45,701 bases of DNA from Pectinatus sp. (GTDB lineage Bacteria; Bacillota; Negativicutes; Selenomonadales; Selenomonadaceae), in NCBI GenBank assembly GCA_020025135.1, contig JAHHSQ010000009.1, forward strand, positions 1 through 45,701, in the 5' to 3' direction. The notes below the pieces were generated by a model. The model worked only from the letters and a program-made list of their open reading frames with translations, was not told the DNA's origin and searched no databases. Below, in pieces: positions 33,115 to 42,167 of this stretch. Both the position numbers and the translations under genes were made by a program. Position 1 is the first letter of the stretch, and each line of letters begins with the position of its first letter.

Positions 33115-35673
33115 TTATTTATCTGCTACAATACGTCTGACAAACCAGACCATTACCAAAGTGCTAACTATAAGTCCTAAGATGTCTGCCGTGTGAGCAA
33201 ATCCCGCGCCTACTAGGGCAAGTGGATTATCGCTGCCACCAGCTGTTATTGAAGCTACAACAATAGAAGCGACAATTACGCCCATTAAACTTTCCCCGAC
33301 AATCAAACCAGATGAGAAAAGAACACCGCGCCGTTCATGTTTTTCAATGTATTCTTTCGCTTCCTCTGCACTCTTAGCTTCCACTTTTCTCTTCAAATGC
33401 TTGTGCACAAAATAAGCGATAACCGCTCCGATAACTAAAGGGACATTGGCGGCTGGAGGTAAATAAATCCCCATGCCTACTGCTAAAGGTGGAATACAAA
33501 AACCGGTTTTAGTACGTCTCAAGACAATGTCTACGATAATAATCACTATTCCCAGCACTACGCCGGAAGCAATTAAACTCCAATCGATATTATTTTTAAA
33601 GATGCCTTGTGCTAATATGCTCCTGTATTATCTCCGCTCTCAATTTTATCCTCCTTAAACATCCTGTGAAAGCGCGAGATAGTGTTCACATCAAAGCGCT
33701 ACCTTCAATGCAGTTCTCTTGGAAACTTCTTTGACTTTCGCCAAAGCACAGACTATATCTTATCCTGCAGCTTGACCTGCTCAGGCCTATTCATATCCCC
33801 AAACAATAGCTTTCTGGGTACTTCCACGAGGGGAATAGTCGTTGAACCTTACTCTATTAGAGTCTTGGCTGCTGATTGCCCATTTAAAACACTTAGGATT
33901 TAACCATCTGTCATGTAACTGATTTTTTTCGCTTTCGCCACTTTTGTATTTTGACTGTCTTTCAAGTCTATACCATAGTTCAGTTACCTTTAGGGGTTTC
34001 CAGCAATTAAAACAGTATCGGATGGGCTTTATTTACCCATCGCTACGCACTCATTTCTAAATGCGCTGACTGGTATATGAAGTATAGCCCGTTTCAGGGC
34101 CTTTATTTCATGTTTCAATCAAAGTAGCTTGTGGTGCCGCCATCGCCTGCGAGGGGTCCATTCCAGGACGGGGGAAAGCACCAGGAAAGCCATATGCTTC
34201 ATAAAGCATATTTAAAACTGGTGCAATTACGCAGGCTCCAAATACACACCCTATCATCAGGGCAACCTGCTGTCTCCAAGGAGTGGCACCGACTAAAAGA
34301 CCGGTCTTTAAATCCTGCAAATTATCATTAGAAATCGTCGCTGTCGCCAAAATAACGCTAGTCGTAAAAATAGCAAAAGCGATGGCAAATTTATTACCCT
34401 CTGGCGTAGAAAAAATGCCCTGTGTAGAGCCAAGCAACAAAATAGCTAAGGAAGAAATGATGATGCCGATTAAACCTATTCCAGAGATAGGACTTGAGGA
34501 AGAGCCCACCAAACCTGCCATATAACCACAAGCTGCTGCTACTAAAAAGCCAATTAAGACAGCTAAAAAAGTGCCTAAACAAGTAAAGGCCACTGTCAAA
34601 CCAAAGGAAAAGCCGATTGCCTCGACAAATGTGTAGAACGTACCGAAAAGACAAACCACCGTAATGGCAAAAATGATACCCATCCATTTAGGAGACAAAT
34701 CTGTATCCATGCGATGAAGATTTTGAGCGGTATCTCCGCCTCGTTTGGTATTTTCCCACATTTCTTTCATGCCATCGATAACCGGCTTTAAAAGCATGAG
34801 TAAAGTCCAAAGGGCAGCAATGCCGATGGTCCCAGTACCGATTAAACGCACTTTACTAGACCAAACGCTGTAAGCAAAATCCACCATTGACATACCAGCT
34901 GGTATATGTACCAAGCTAGAAAAATACGGCGTGATAATGCCCCAAGACAAAATTAACCCAATGAGCATTGCCATGCCACCAGCCATGCCAATTAAATATC
35001 CAGCCCCTAGTAGTGCTAAAGAAAGGCCACAAGTGACATTAAAAACGGCCTTACCAGCCATAAAAGCCCAACTAATTTCTCCGGAAAGAAGGCGAAAACC
35101 AGAAGAACAAAGTCCAGTAAGAGCGGCAATACCAGTACCAAAGCCGATTTCTCGCAAGCCATTTTCATCATCTTTAACTTTCTCTTTATTATTTTCGCCA
35201 GGCACTACACTACCGGCCTTTAAAATTTCTGCCGCCGCTCTGCCTTCTGGATAAGTCAAATCACTATGTACAACCATCGCCCGACGCAAAGGAATGGTAA
35301 AGATAACCCCTAAAGTTCCACCACAAATACAAATCAAAAAGGTTTGCCAAAGGGGAAAATGTGTCCAATATCCACACATAAGTAAACCTGGTATAACGAA
35401 TATAATTGCCGACAATGTTCCTGCTGCCGAAACCTGCGTCTGCACCATATTATTTTCTAAAATATTAGAATTTTTAAACATGCGCAACACGGCCACAGAT
35501 ATAACTGCTGCGGGGATAGAAGAGGAAAAAGTTAAACCAACCTTCAATCCTAAATAAACGTTTGAAGCCGTAAAAATAGCCGTCAATAACATGCCCAAAA
35601 ACATTCCTCGGAAAGTCAATTCCGGCAAACTGATATCATGTGCCATCACATCTACTTTCTCACCTACCGACAT
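33115..35673 (-). CDS. OPT family oligopeptide/metal transporter, interrupted by a group I intron
   Basis: Exon 1 is 35673-34118 and exon 2 is 33622-33115; joined they give 687 residues with about 14-16 membrane segments, a normal OPT length. Exon 1 begins ISLPELTFRGMFLGMLL and has the GRAAAEILKAG and SSSPISGIGLIGI signatures. Exon 2 has RTKTGFCIPPLAVGMGIYLP. The junction codon AT|G makes APQATLMSILAQGIF, a conserved family segment. Read unspliced, the gene looks like a 521-residue protein plus a separate 147-residue fragment. ATG 35673 follows AAAGGAG. OPT proteins move oligopeptides or metal chelates into the cell; the substrate is unknown. Confidence 0.92.
33623..34117 (-). ncRNA. Group I intron 4 (in the OPT transporter gene)
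   Basis: 495 nt and ORF-less. P (AATTGCTGGAAACCCCT, about 34008-33992), Q (CAATCAGCAGCCAAGAC), R (GTTCAACGACTATTCCCC, 33847-33830) and S (AAGATATAGTCTGTGCTTTG, about 33761-33742). The 5' exon ends TTTGAT instead of TTTTAT, and the guide is GTCA (34070-34067) instead of GTAA: a compensating change that keeps P1. P2 is CGCATTTAG...GAGTGCG plus an ATGGG/CCCAT hairpin. The 3' tail is longer, with ATCTC...CGCT/AGCG...GAGAT pairing, and ends AATACAG before G. Confidence 0.92.
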
Positions 35674-36120
35674 TACCACCAACTCCTTTGTCTTTATTAA
35701 ATTTTTTATCAAACAAATGTTTTTTCTTCAGTTAGAAAACTTTCATTTGTTTTAATGTTAATAATATACATTATATTTGTAAATTTGTAAACATATTTTT
35801 TTTATTTTGTCAAAATTTCACTATATAAATGTCCCCTCATATCCAGTGAAATTCCGTCTTATCGAGTAAGAATTGACCTTTTCGCATAAATAATTTAATT
35901 TAGTAACAAAGATAAATTAAAAACAACTTTGTGCATTGTTAAAAAACATTCCTAACACCGTTAGTTGTTAATTTATTGGCCAATTCCAATCAGCAAACGC
36001 TCTCCAAATATTTTAAAAGTATCCTCCTAGCTTCCAAGTAACTACTTGTTTTTATTCGTTTTTCTGTGTAGTATATATAGTATTGTATTGTTATAAGTTT
36101 GAATTTCTGATGAGGTGTAT
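35674..36120. other. Divergent intergenic region between the OPT gene and the arn operon
   Basis: 447 nt, very AT-rich. It contains the OPT promoter on the minus side and the GAGG ribosome site of arnT at the right end. A GTTAGTTGTTAAT repeat-like stretch near 35960 and several short TTAA palindromes are present, but I find no confident regulator site, ORF or terminator. Confidence 0.4.
35763..35791 (-). promoter_or_regulatory. Promoter of the OPT transporter gene
   Basis: Minus-strand TTTACA (35791-35786), a 17-nt spacer and TATATT (35768-35763), 90 nt before the start codon. Confidence 0.65.
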
Positions 36121-37770
36121 ATGCTTACATATTTAAAAGAAAACAAAAAATGGGTTTTGCTGTTGTTAGCACTGGTCATTATCCTGCTCTATTTTGTCCA
36201 TCTCAACTCCTATCCCCTGATGGACCCTGACGAAGGACGTTATGCGGAAATTCCCCGCGAGATGCTCGCTACTGGCAACTTCATCACGCCACACTTAAAC
36301 GGAGTAAAATACTTTGAAAAACCAGCCCTACAATATTGGTTAACGGCCTTTTCCATGTATCTCTTTGGCCCTAGCAATGGGGCTACGCGCGTGGTACCAG
36401 CTTGCGCCGCCGTATTAAACATATTTTTTACCGCATACATTGCCCGTTTAATGTATAATAAGACAGTAGGCATGCTTACGGCTGTCATTATGGCCACAAT
36501 GAGTTTGACGGTTATCATCGGGTCTATAGATATCTTGGATATGCTCATTTCCATGTTTATCACTATTTCCATGGTAGCCTTCTATAAAGCCCATTTCTAT
36601 CGCCAACGCCACTGGTTACTGTTATTTTATGCCGCTTTAGCGTTGGGATTGCTGACCAAAGGTCTCATTTCCATCGTCCTACCATTAGGAATCATCTTTT
36701 GGTACATGCTCTTGACTAAAGAGTGGCGCATTGTAAAGGACCTCTTATATTGGCCGGGAATTGGCCTCTTTTTTATCATTAGTGTGCCTTGGTTTTATCT
36801 AGTTTGTCATGCTAATGCTGATTTTTTCTATTTTTTCTTTATCCGCGAACATTTTCTGCGCTTTGCTACCAAGATGATGCACCGCTATAAACCGTTCTGG
36901 TTCTTTATTCCCATCGTGCTAGTGGGCACCTTTCCTTGGTTGGGCTTCTTACCGGCTCTCTTCTCCGCTGAAGGTGTATTGAGACATAATCTATCTAAAT
37001 TTGGTCAAAAAGATAATCTCTATCTATTATTGTGGTTTTTTATCATCTTTATCTTTTTCTCAATCTCTGATTCCAAACTAGCTCCTTACATCATGCCTTG
37101 TATGTCACCTCTGGCCGTATTACTGGGCGCAACTATCTGGCAATCTTTAAACTTAAATTATTGGTTAGGACATGGCCTCGCCTTGACTTTTGGTGGTTGG
37201 ATTACTTTTGTAGTAGCTCTACTAGGTACAAACTATTATTACCACTTTCTGCCTAACAAAATAGTCATCCATAACGCTTCGCTCCTCTTGGCGACATTGT
37301 TTTTCGGCTCCGTCTTGCTCCTAATTTTATGGTGGAGAACTAAAAATATGGCCTTAACTACACTGGCAATTATTATAATTTCTTTTAGCAGTGCCTTTGG
37401 GTTACAAAATATCCAATCTTATGTGGCAAATACACGCACTGCCCAATATATTGCTGCAGATATAGCCACGATACGCCAACCAAATGCTGCGATTGTCTCC
37501 TATGGTGACTACATTCAAGGTATCCCCTTTTACCTCAAAACGCGCGTTTATGTAGCAAACTATCGCGGAGAATTGGCCTTTGGTTCTTACCAAAAGGAAG
37601 GTCAAGGCTGGTTCCTAAATTCTGCCGAACTACAACGTTTATGGAGTAGTCCACGCCAAGTATTTATCGTTTTTGACGGAGGAAAACGCACTGCAGTAGA
37701 GCAGATTGTGGGCAAACAACACATCTATTCTGCGCCCGGTGGGTATTTTTACATCGTAAATAAAAAATAA
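36121..37770 (+). CDS. arnT: Undecaprenyl phosphate-alpha-L-Ara4N transferase (GT83)
   Basis: Transfers 4-amino-4-deoxy-L-arabinose from undecaprenyl phosphate to lipid A on the periplasmic face of the inner membrane. 549 residues, about 12 membrane segments and a soluble C-terminal domain. The first periplasmic loop carries the acidic pair in YPLMDPDEGRYAEIPREML, followed by GVKYFEKPALQYW, both typical of the ArnT/PMT group. ATG 36121 lies 6 nt after GAGG. Here arnT is the first gene of the operon, unlike arnBCADTEF of enterobacteria. Confidence 0.93.
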   Translation: MLTYLKENKKWVLLLLALVIILLYFVHLNSYPLMDPDEGRYAEIPREMLATGNFITPHLNGVKYFEKPALQYWLTAFSMYLFGPSNGATRVVPACAAVLNIFFTAYIARLMYNKTVGMLTAVIMATMSLTVIIGSIDILDMLISMFITISMVAFYKAHFYRQRHWLLLFYAALALGLLTKGLISIVLPLGIIFWYMLLTKEWRIVKDLLYWPGIGLFFIISVPWFYLVCHANADFFYFFFIREHFLRFATKMMHRYKPFWFFIPIVLVGTFPWLGFLPALFSAEGVLRHNLSKFGQKDNLYLLLWFFIIFIFFSISDSKLAPYIMPCMSPLAVLLGATIWQSLNLNYWLGHGLALTFGGWITFVVALLGTNYYYHFLPNKIVIHNASLLLATLFFGSVLLLILWWRTKNMALTTLAIIIISFSSAFGLQNIQSYVANTRTAQYIAADIATIRQPNAAIVSYGDYIQGIPFYLKTRVYVANYRGELAFGSYQKEGQGWFLNSAELQRLWSSPRQVFIVFDGGKRTAVEQIVGKQHIYSAPGGYFYIVNKK

Positions 37771-37793
37771 TTTATATTTCAGGAGGATTTGTC

Positions 37794-38951
37794 ATGCGCA
37801 AAGAATTTTTACCTTTTTCCAAGCCAGATGTCAGCGAAAATGCTATTCAAGATGTCTGCGATTCTATCCGTTCCGGTTGGCTAGCAATGGGTCCTAAAAC
37901 AGTAGATTTTGAAAACAAATTTGCCACTTATACAGGCGCTAAGTACGCCATCTCAGTAAATTCAGCAACTGCCGGTCTGCACTTGGCAGCCATGGCGACA
38001 GTACAAATTGGCGATGAAGTCATCACTACACCGATGACCTTTGCCAGCACAGTCAATGCCATTATCTATGCTGGAGCTAAACCAGTTCTAGTGGACATCG
38101 ACCCTCATACTTTCAATATCGATGTAAATAAAATTGAAGCTAAAATCACACCGCGCACGCGTGCTATCATTCCCGTACACTTTGCCGGTCGCCCTTGCGA
38201 TATGGATAAAATCGAAGCCATCGCTAAAAAACACAATTTAGCCATCATCGAAGACAGTGCTCACGCCCTCGGTGCCAGCTATCATGGAAAACGTGTTGGT
38301 TTTGGTCGCGGAGAAAAAAGAATCGCCGTTTTCAGCTTCCATCCGACTAAAAATATCACCACCGGTGAGGGTGGCATGGTTACTACAAGCGACGAAAAAA
38401 TTGCCGAACAAATTTCCGTACAACGCCAAAACGGCATGAGTAAAGGAGCTTGGAATCGCTTTGCAGCCAAGGGCAATGCCAACTATGACATTGCTATTCC
38501 AGGCTTAAAATACCAAATGATGGATATTCAAGCTGCCATCGGTCGTGACCAAATGAACTATTTAGAAGCCTTCAATGCTCGTCGCACCGAAATAGTAAAT
38601 GCTTACAATAATGCCTTTGCCGATTTAGCTGCCATGACCCTACCACCACCTATCGAAGAAGGCAATATACACGCTTGGCATATCTATACCCCGCTCTTGA
38701 ATTTAAAAGAACTTGACTTTACTCGCAACGAATTTATGGCCAAGATGAAAGAACGCAATATTGGTACCGCTTACCACTATCAAGCTCTACACCTCTTTAG
38801 CGCCTACAAAGAAATTACCGGTTTAAATAAAGGCGATTTGCCAGTAGCTGAAGATGTAAGTGAAAGAATTGTTTCCCTGCCATTATTCCCGAAAATGACG
38901 GACAATGATGTGCAAGACGTCATTGAGGCAGTGTTAGCTATATGTCGATAA
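37794..38951 (+). CDS. arnB: UDP-4-amino-4-deoxy-L-arabinose aminotransferase
   Basis: PLP enzyme of the DegT/DnrJ/EryC1 family, 385 residues, making UDP-L-Ara4N from the 4-keto sugar. The PLP lysine lies in FSFHPTKNITTGEGG (near 186) and the cofactor Asp in AIIEDSAHALGASY. ATG 37794 follows AGGAGG. It overlaps arnC by 10 nt. Generic sugar aminotransferase is the alternative without context; the surrounding arn genes settle it. Confidence 0.93.
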   Translation: MRKEFLPFSKPDVSENAIQDVCDSIRSGWLAMGPKTVDFENKFATYTGAKYAISVNSATAGLHLAAMATVQIGDEVITTPMTFASTVNAIIYAGAKPVLVDIDPHTFNIDVNKIEAKITPRTRAIIPVHFAGRPCDMDKIEAIAKKHNLAIIEDSAHALGASYHGKRVGFGRGEKRIAVFSFHPTKNITTGEGGMVTTSDEKIAEQISVQRQNGMSKGAWNRFAAKGNANYDIAIPGLKYQMMDIQAAIGRDQMNYLEAFNARRTEIVNAYNNAFADLAAMTLPPPIEEGNIHAWHIYTPLLNLKELDFTRNEFMAKMKERNIGTAYHYQALHLFSAYKEITGLNKGDLPVAEDVSERIVSLPLFPKMTDNDVQDVIEAVLAICR

Positions 38952-39928
38952 AAGCTATTAACGGCACTGCATCTAACGGTAAAAATCCGCTCATTTCTCT
39001 CGTCATTCCGGTATATAACGAGGAAGATTCTCTGCCGAGCCTCTTTGGCGAACTTTGGCCTGTCATGGAAGCACTGAAACGCCCTTTTGAAATAATCTTT
39101 GTCAACGATGGCAGTAAAGACAGTTCTTTTGCCCTCCTTTACGATTTCTATTTATCTCATCAACAAAACGTGCGTTTAATAGACTTCAACGGCAATTTCG
39201 GTCAACATATGGCCATCATGGCCGCTTTTAGCAATGTACATGGCGACTACATAATCACATTAGATGCCGATTTACAAAATCCGCCCTCGGAAATTCCCAA
39301 ATTGATTGCGGAAATGGATAAAGGACACGATGTGGTCGGTACAAAAAGAGCCAATCGGCATGACCCTATTTACCGCAAAGTAGCTTCTAAAATCGTCAAT
39401 AAAGTCACTAACAGTATCACCGGACTAAAAATCAACGACTACGGTTGTATGTTACGTGGTTATTCGCGTCGCATTGTCGACATCATTGCCAATACAGGGG
39501 AAACTACTACTTTTATACCCGCTTTGGGACAAAAATATGCCGTCAATCCTACAGAAATTGAAGTGGCCCACCGCGAAAGAGCGCATGGAACTTCTAAGTA
39601 CAGCCTCTTCCGGCTCATCCGTCTCAATTTTGATTTGATGACCAGTTTTTCCCTTTCACCATTGCAATGGGTGACGATGAGTGGCATGATTATTTCTTTT
39701 CTCAGTTTTATTCTCGTCGCCTATATGTTCATTCGCCGTTTCGTCATCGGCTCCGAGGCCGATGGATTATTTACCCTGATGACAATACAATTCTTTCTCA
39801 CCGGTATATCCATCATGAGCCTGGGTATCATCGGCGAATACATTGGACGCATCTACAAACAAGTGCAAAAAAGACCGCGCTTTGTCATCAAGAAAATCTG
39901 GGAGGACCAAGATGAACAGCAAGCCTAA
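38942..39928 (+). CDS. arnC: Undecaprenyl-phosphate 4-deoxy-4-formamido-L-arabinose transferase
   Basis: GT2 glycosyltransferase, 328 residues. The cytosolic domain has SLVIPVYNEEDSLP, FVNDGSKDSS and the metal-binding LDADLQNPPSEIP; two C-terminal membrane helices (about 235-258 and 270-292) anchor it. It loads formylated Ara4N on undecaprenyl phosphate. It resembles DPM/GtrB enzymes, but operon position supports ArnC. Overlaps neighbours at both ends. Confidence 0.93.
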   Translation: MSIKAINGTASNGKNPLISLVIPVYNEEDSLPSLFGELWPVMEALKRPFEIIFVNDGSKDSSFALLYDFYLSHQQNVRLIDFNGNFGQHMAIMAAFSNVHGDYIITLDADLQNPPSEIPKLIAEMDKGHDVVGTKRANRHDPIYRKVASKIVNKVTNSITGLKINDYGCMLRGYSRRIVDIIANTGETTTFIPALGQKYAVNPTEIEVAHRERAHGTSKYSLFRLIRLNFDLMTSFSLSPLQWVTMSGMIISFLSFILVAYMFIRRFVIGSEADGLFTLMTIQFFLTGISIMSLGIIGEYIGRIYKQVQKRPRFVIKKIWEDQDEQQA

Positions 39929-40868
39929 ATTAGCGCTTTTTCTGTACAGTGAGCCTGGTTACGCTTGCCTAAAAGAGCTCTTGCGCCAAGGACAAAATAT
40001 CGCCATCATCTTCACGCATTTTGACGATACCAACGAGCGCCAGTGGTTTCACTCCGTCTATGAACTAGCAAAAAAGGCCCATATTCCCGTCTATCGCTCT
40101 CGTTCTATGAAGGGGGAAGCCTTGCAGTTATTTGAGCAGGCAAAACCCGATTTAGTGCTTTCTGTCTACTACAGAGCTATCATCCCCAATCGTTGTTTAG
40201 AGGTACCGCTAGGAGCCTTCAATATCCATGGTTCTCTCTTGCCACGTTATCGCGGTCGTGCTTGTATCAACTGGGCCATCTTAAAGGGAGAGAAAAGAAC
40301 GGGTATCACACTACATGAGATGACCAAGTGGGCCGATAAAGGCGACATCATTGCCCAACAATCTTTTCCAATAAATACGCTCGACACAGCATACAGCATA
40401 TCTAAAAAAGTCAGTCATGCTGTTCCTATCATGCTGGAAAAAATTATGCCCCACCTACTCTCTGGAGATATTCCGCGTCAACCCCAAGATGAAGACCTGG
40501 CTACAAAATTTGGCAGACGCAGACCAGCAGATGGTTGCATCAATTGGAAACAGTCGGCAAATGATGTCTACAATCTTATCCGCGCCGTCGCCTATCCCTT
40601 CCCAGGAGCCTTCTCTTTTTCAAAGGGGAGAAAATTATACATTTGGTGGGGGCAAGTATTGGCAGAAAAAACCTATCAGTGGCATTACGGCGATTATAAA
40701 TACTACCAAGCTGGAACAGTCCGCCGCCCTGGCGATGGAACAGTCCTCGTCAAATGCGGTCGCGATTGGTTAATTATTCTACGTGCCTCTTGTCAAGAAG
40801 GAAAGAATTTGGCCGCTTCTTCGCGCGATTTAAAATGTTTCCTTTCTGATGGACAGCTCTTAAAATAA
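39912..40868 (+). CDS. arnA: UDP-Ara4N formyltransferase (ArnA N-terminal half as a separate protein)
   Basis: 318 residues. N10-formyl-THF transferase domain with catalytic Asn/His in FNIHGSLLPRYRGRACINWA (near 100) and Asp in WADKGDIIAQQ (near 138), then the C-terminal OB-like subdomain. In E. coli ArnA this domain is fused to the decarboxylase; here it stands alone and the other half follows after a 247-nt gap. ATG 39912 follows GGAGG and overlaps the arnC end by 17 nt. Confidence 0.92.
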   Translation: MNSKPKLALFLYSEPGYACLKELLRQGQNIAIIFTHFDDTNERQWFHSVYELAKKAHIPVYRSRSMKGEALQLFEQAKPDLVLSVYYRAIIPNRCLEVPLGAFNIHGSLLPRYRGRACINWAILKGEKRTGITLHEMTKWADKGDIIAQQSFPINTLDTAYSISKKVSHAVPIMLEKIMPHLLSGDIPRQPQDEDLATKFGRRRPADGCINWKQSANDVYNLIRAVAYPFPGAFSFSKGRKLYIWWGQVLAEKTYQWHYGDYKYYQAGTVRRPGDGTVLVKCGRDWLIILRASCQEGKNLAASSRDLKCFLSDGQLLK

Positions 40869-41115
40869 TAGTTGTATTTTTATCAAACTATATAAATTGC
40901 TTTTTCTTCATTTTAGTTATAAAATCAATAATCATATATCGCCTTGCTTCCCTTAGCTAAGGCCAACTATTCTTAACAATAGTAAAACTCTCTGCATTTA
41001 GGTACGGCAGGGGCCTGAAAAGCAAAATAAAAATCGAAGGGTGGGAAAACTGCCTTCTCTGCCAATACAGACGTGCAAAATAAAAATAACTTCTGTATCT
41101 CACGGCAATATGAAT
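40869..41115 (+). other. 247-nt non-coding insert between the arnA halves with RNA-like structure
   Basis: Gap inside an otherwise tightly packed operon. It holds ACTATT/AATAGT and CCTTAGCTAAGG hairpins, then near 41000-41090 a nested structure (TCTG/CAGA outer, GGCAG/CTGCC inner). TTTAGGTAC...GGCCTGAAAAG and TCGAAGGGTGGGAAAACTGCC resemble outer parts of cobalamin riboswitches. The core GGGAA, CGGTG and GCCACTG strings are absent, so at most a degenerate or different element is present. Confidence 0.35.
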
Positions 41116-42165
41116 ATGAAAATATTAATCACTGGTGTAAATGGTTTCGTCGGAAGTTTCCTCTTAGAGGGAATTATGAAAAAAACGGATTGGGAAGTTG
41201 TCGGCTTTGACCTCTATGACAACAATTTAAAGACTTTTGCCAACAATCCGCGCTTTACTATGAAAGTCGGCGACGTTTTCAAAGAAACCGCTTGGCTAGA
41301 AAATGCCATTAAAGAATGTGATGTGCTCATTCCGCTCGCTGGCATAGCGCGTCCAGCCTACTATATCGAACGCCCACTTTGGACCTTTGAATTGGATTTT
41401 GAGCAGAACTTACAATTGGTCAAAACTTGTGCTAAATACCACAAAAGAGTTATCTTCCCATCTACTTCTGAAGTTTACGGTATGCCAACAGAAAGTAGTC
41501 GCATCATGAGGGAAGATGAAAGCACTTTGACTTTAGGCCCAATCAAAAAAAGTCGCTGGATTTACAGTTGCAGTAAGCAGATGATGGACCGCGTGCTCTT
41601 CGCCTTTGGCCAAGAAAAAGATTTACCTTTCACTATTTTCCGTCCGTTCAACTGGATTGGACCGCATCTCGATAGATTTGCCGATGCTAAAGTGCATAAA
41701 GCACGCTCTATCACCCAGTTTATCTACGATGTTCTCTATACCGGCAAAATCAATTTAGTCGGTGGTGGGGCACAAAAACGCTCCTTCATCTGGGTAGGTG
41801 ATGGCATTGACGGTCTCATCACCATCATTGCCAATAAAGATAACAAAGCTAACGGTGAAATCTTTAATATCGGTAATCCACATAATCATTATTCCATTCG
41901 CGAAATGGCAGAAATGATCATCGCTGAAATGAAAACATATCCTGAATTTGCCACACAAGCTAATAAAGTGAAACTCGTCGATGTTCCTGCTGCTGAATAT
42001 TACGGCAAAAATTATGACGATATGCAAGACCGCGTGCCTTCCGTCGAAAAAATGAAAAATATGCTTGGCTGGGAAGCACACACCTCTTTGCGCGATGCCA
42101 TTCGCTTCACCTTGGATTGGTATGTCCAAGAATTGAAAAAAGACAGCAAAGAAAGCAATGTATAA
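41116..42165 (+). CDS. arnA: UDP-glucuronate C4''-decarboxylase (ArnA C-terminal half as a separate protein)
   Basis: About 349 residues, extended SDR. Oxidatively decarboxylates UDP-glucuronate to UDP-4-keto-pentose. NAD motif ITGVNGFVGSFL, substrate Ser/Thr in PSTSEVYGM, YxxxK in YSCSKQMMDR, and Arg in AQKRSFIWVGDGID at the place of the ArnA decarboxylase Arg619. ATG 41116 (or 41110) gives the family start but lacks a clear Shine-Dalgarno; a GTG at 41041 is in frame but adds unconserved residues inside the RNA-like region. Confidence 0.9.
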   Translation: MKILITGVNGFVGSFLLEGIMKKTDWEVVGFDLYDNNLKTFANNPRFTMKVGDVFKETAWLENAIKECDVLIPLAGIARPAYYIERPLWTFELDFEQNLQLVKTCAKYHKRVIFPSTSEVYGMPTESSRIMREDESTLTLGPIKKSRWIYSCSKQMMDRVLFAFGQEKDLPFTIFRPFNWIGPHLDRFADAKVHKARSITQFIYDVLYTGKINLVGGGAQKRSFIWVGDGIDGLITIIANKDNKANGEIFNIGNPHNHYSIREMAEMIIAEMKTYPEFATQANKVKLVDVPAAEYYGKNYDDMQDRVPSVEKMKNMLGWEAHTSLRDAIRFTLDWYVQELKKDSKESNV

Positions 42166-42167
42166 AA

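Noticed and set aside
33115..34120. OPT gene as a frameshifted pseudogene plus a separate small membrane protein
   Set aside because: The intervening 495 nt has a complete group I core and precise removal restores the family sequence in frame.
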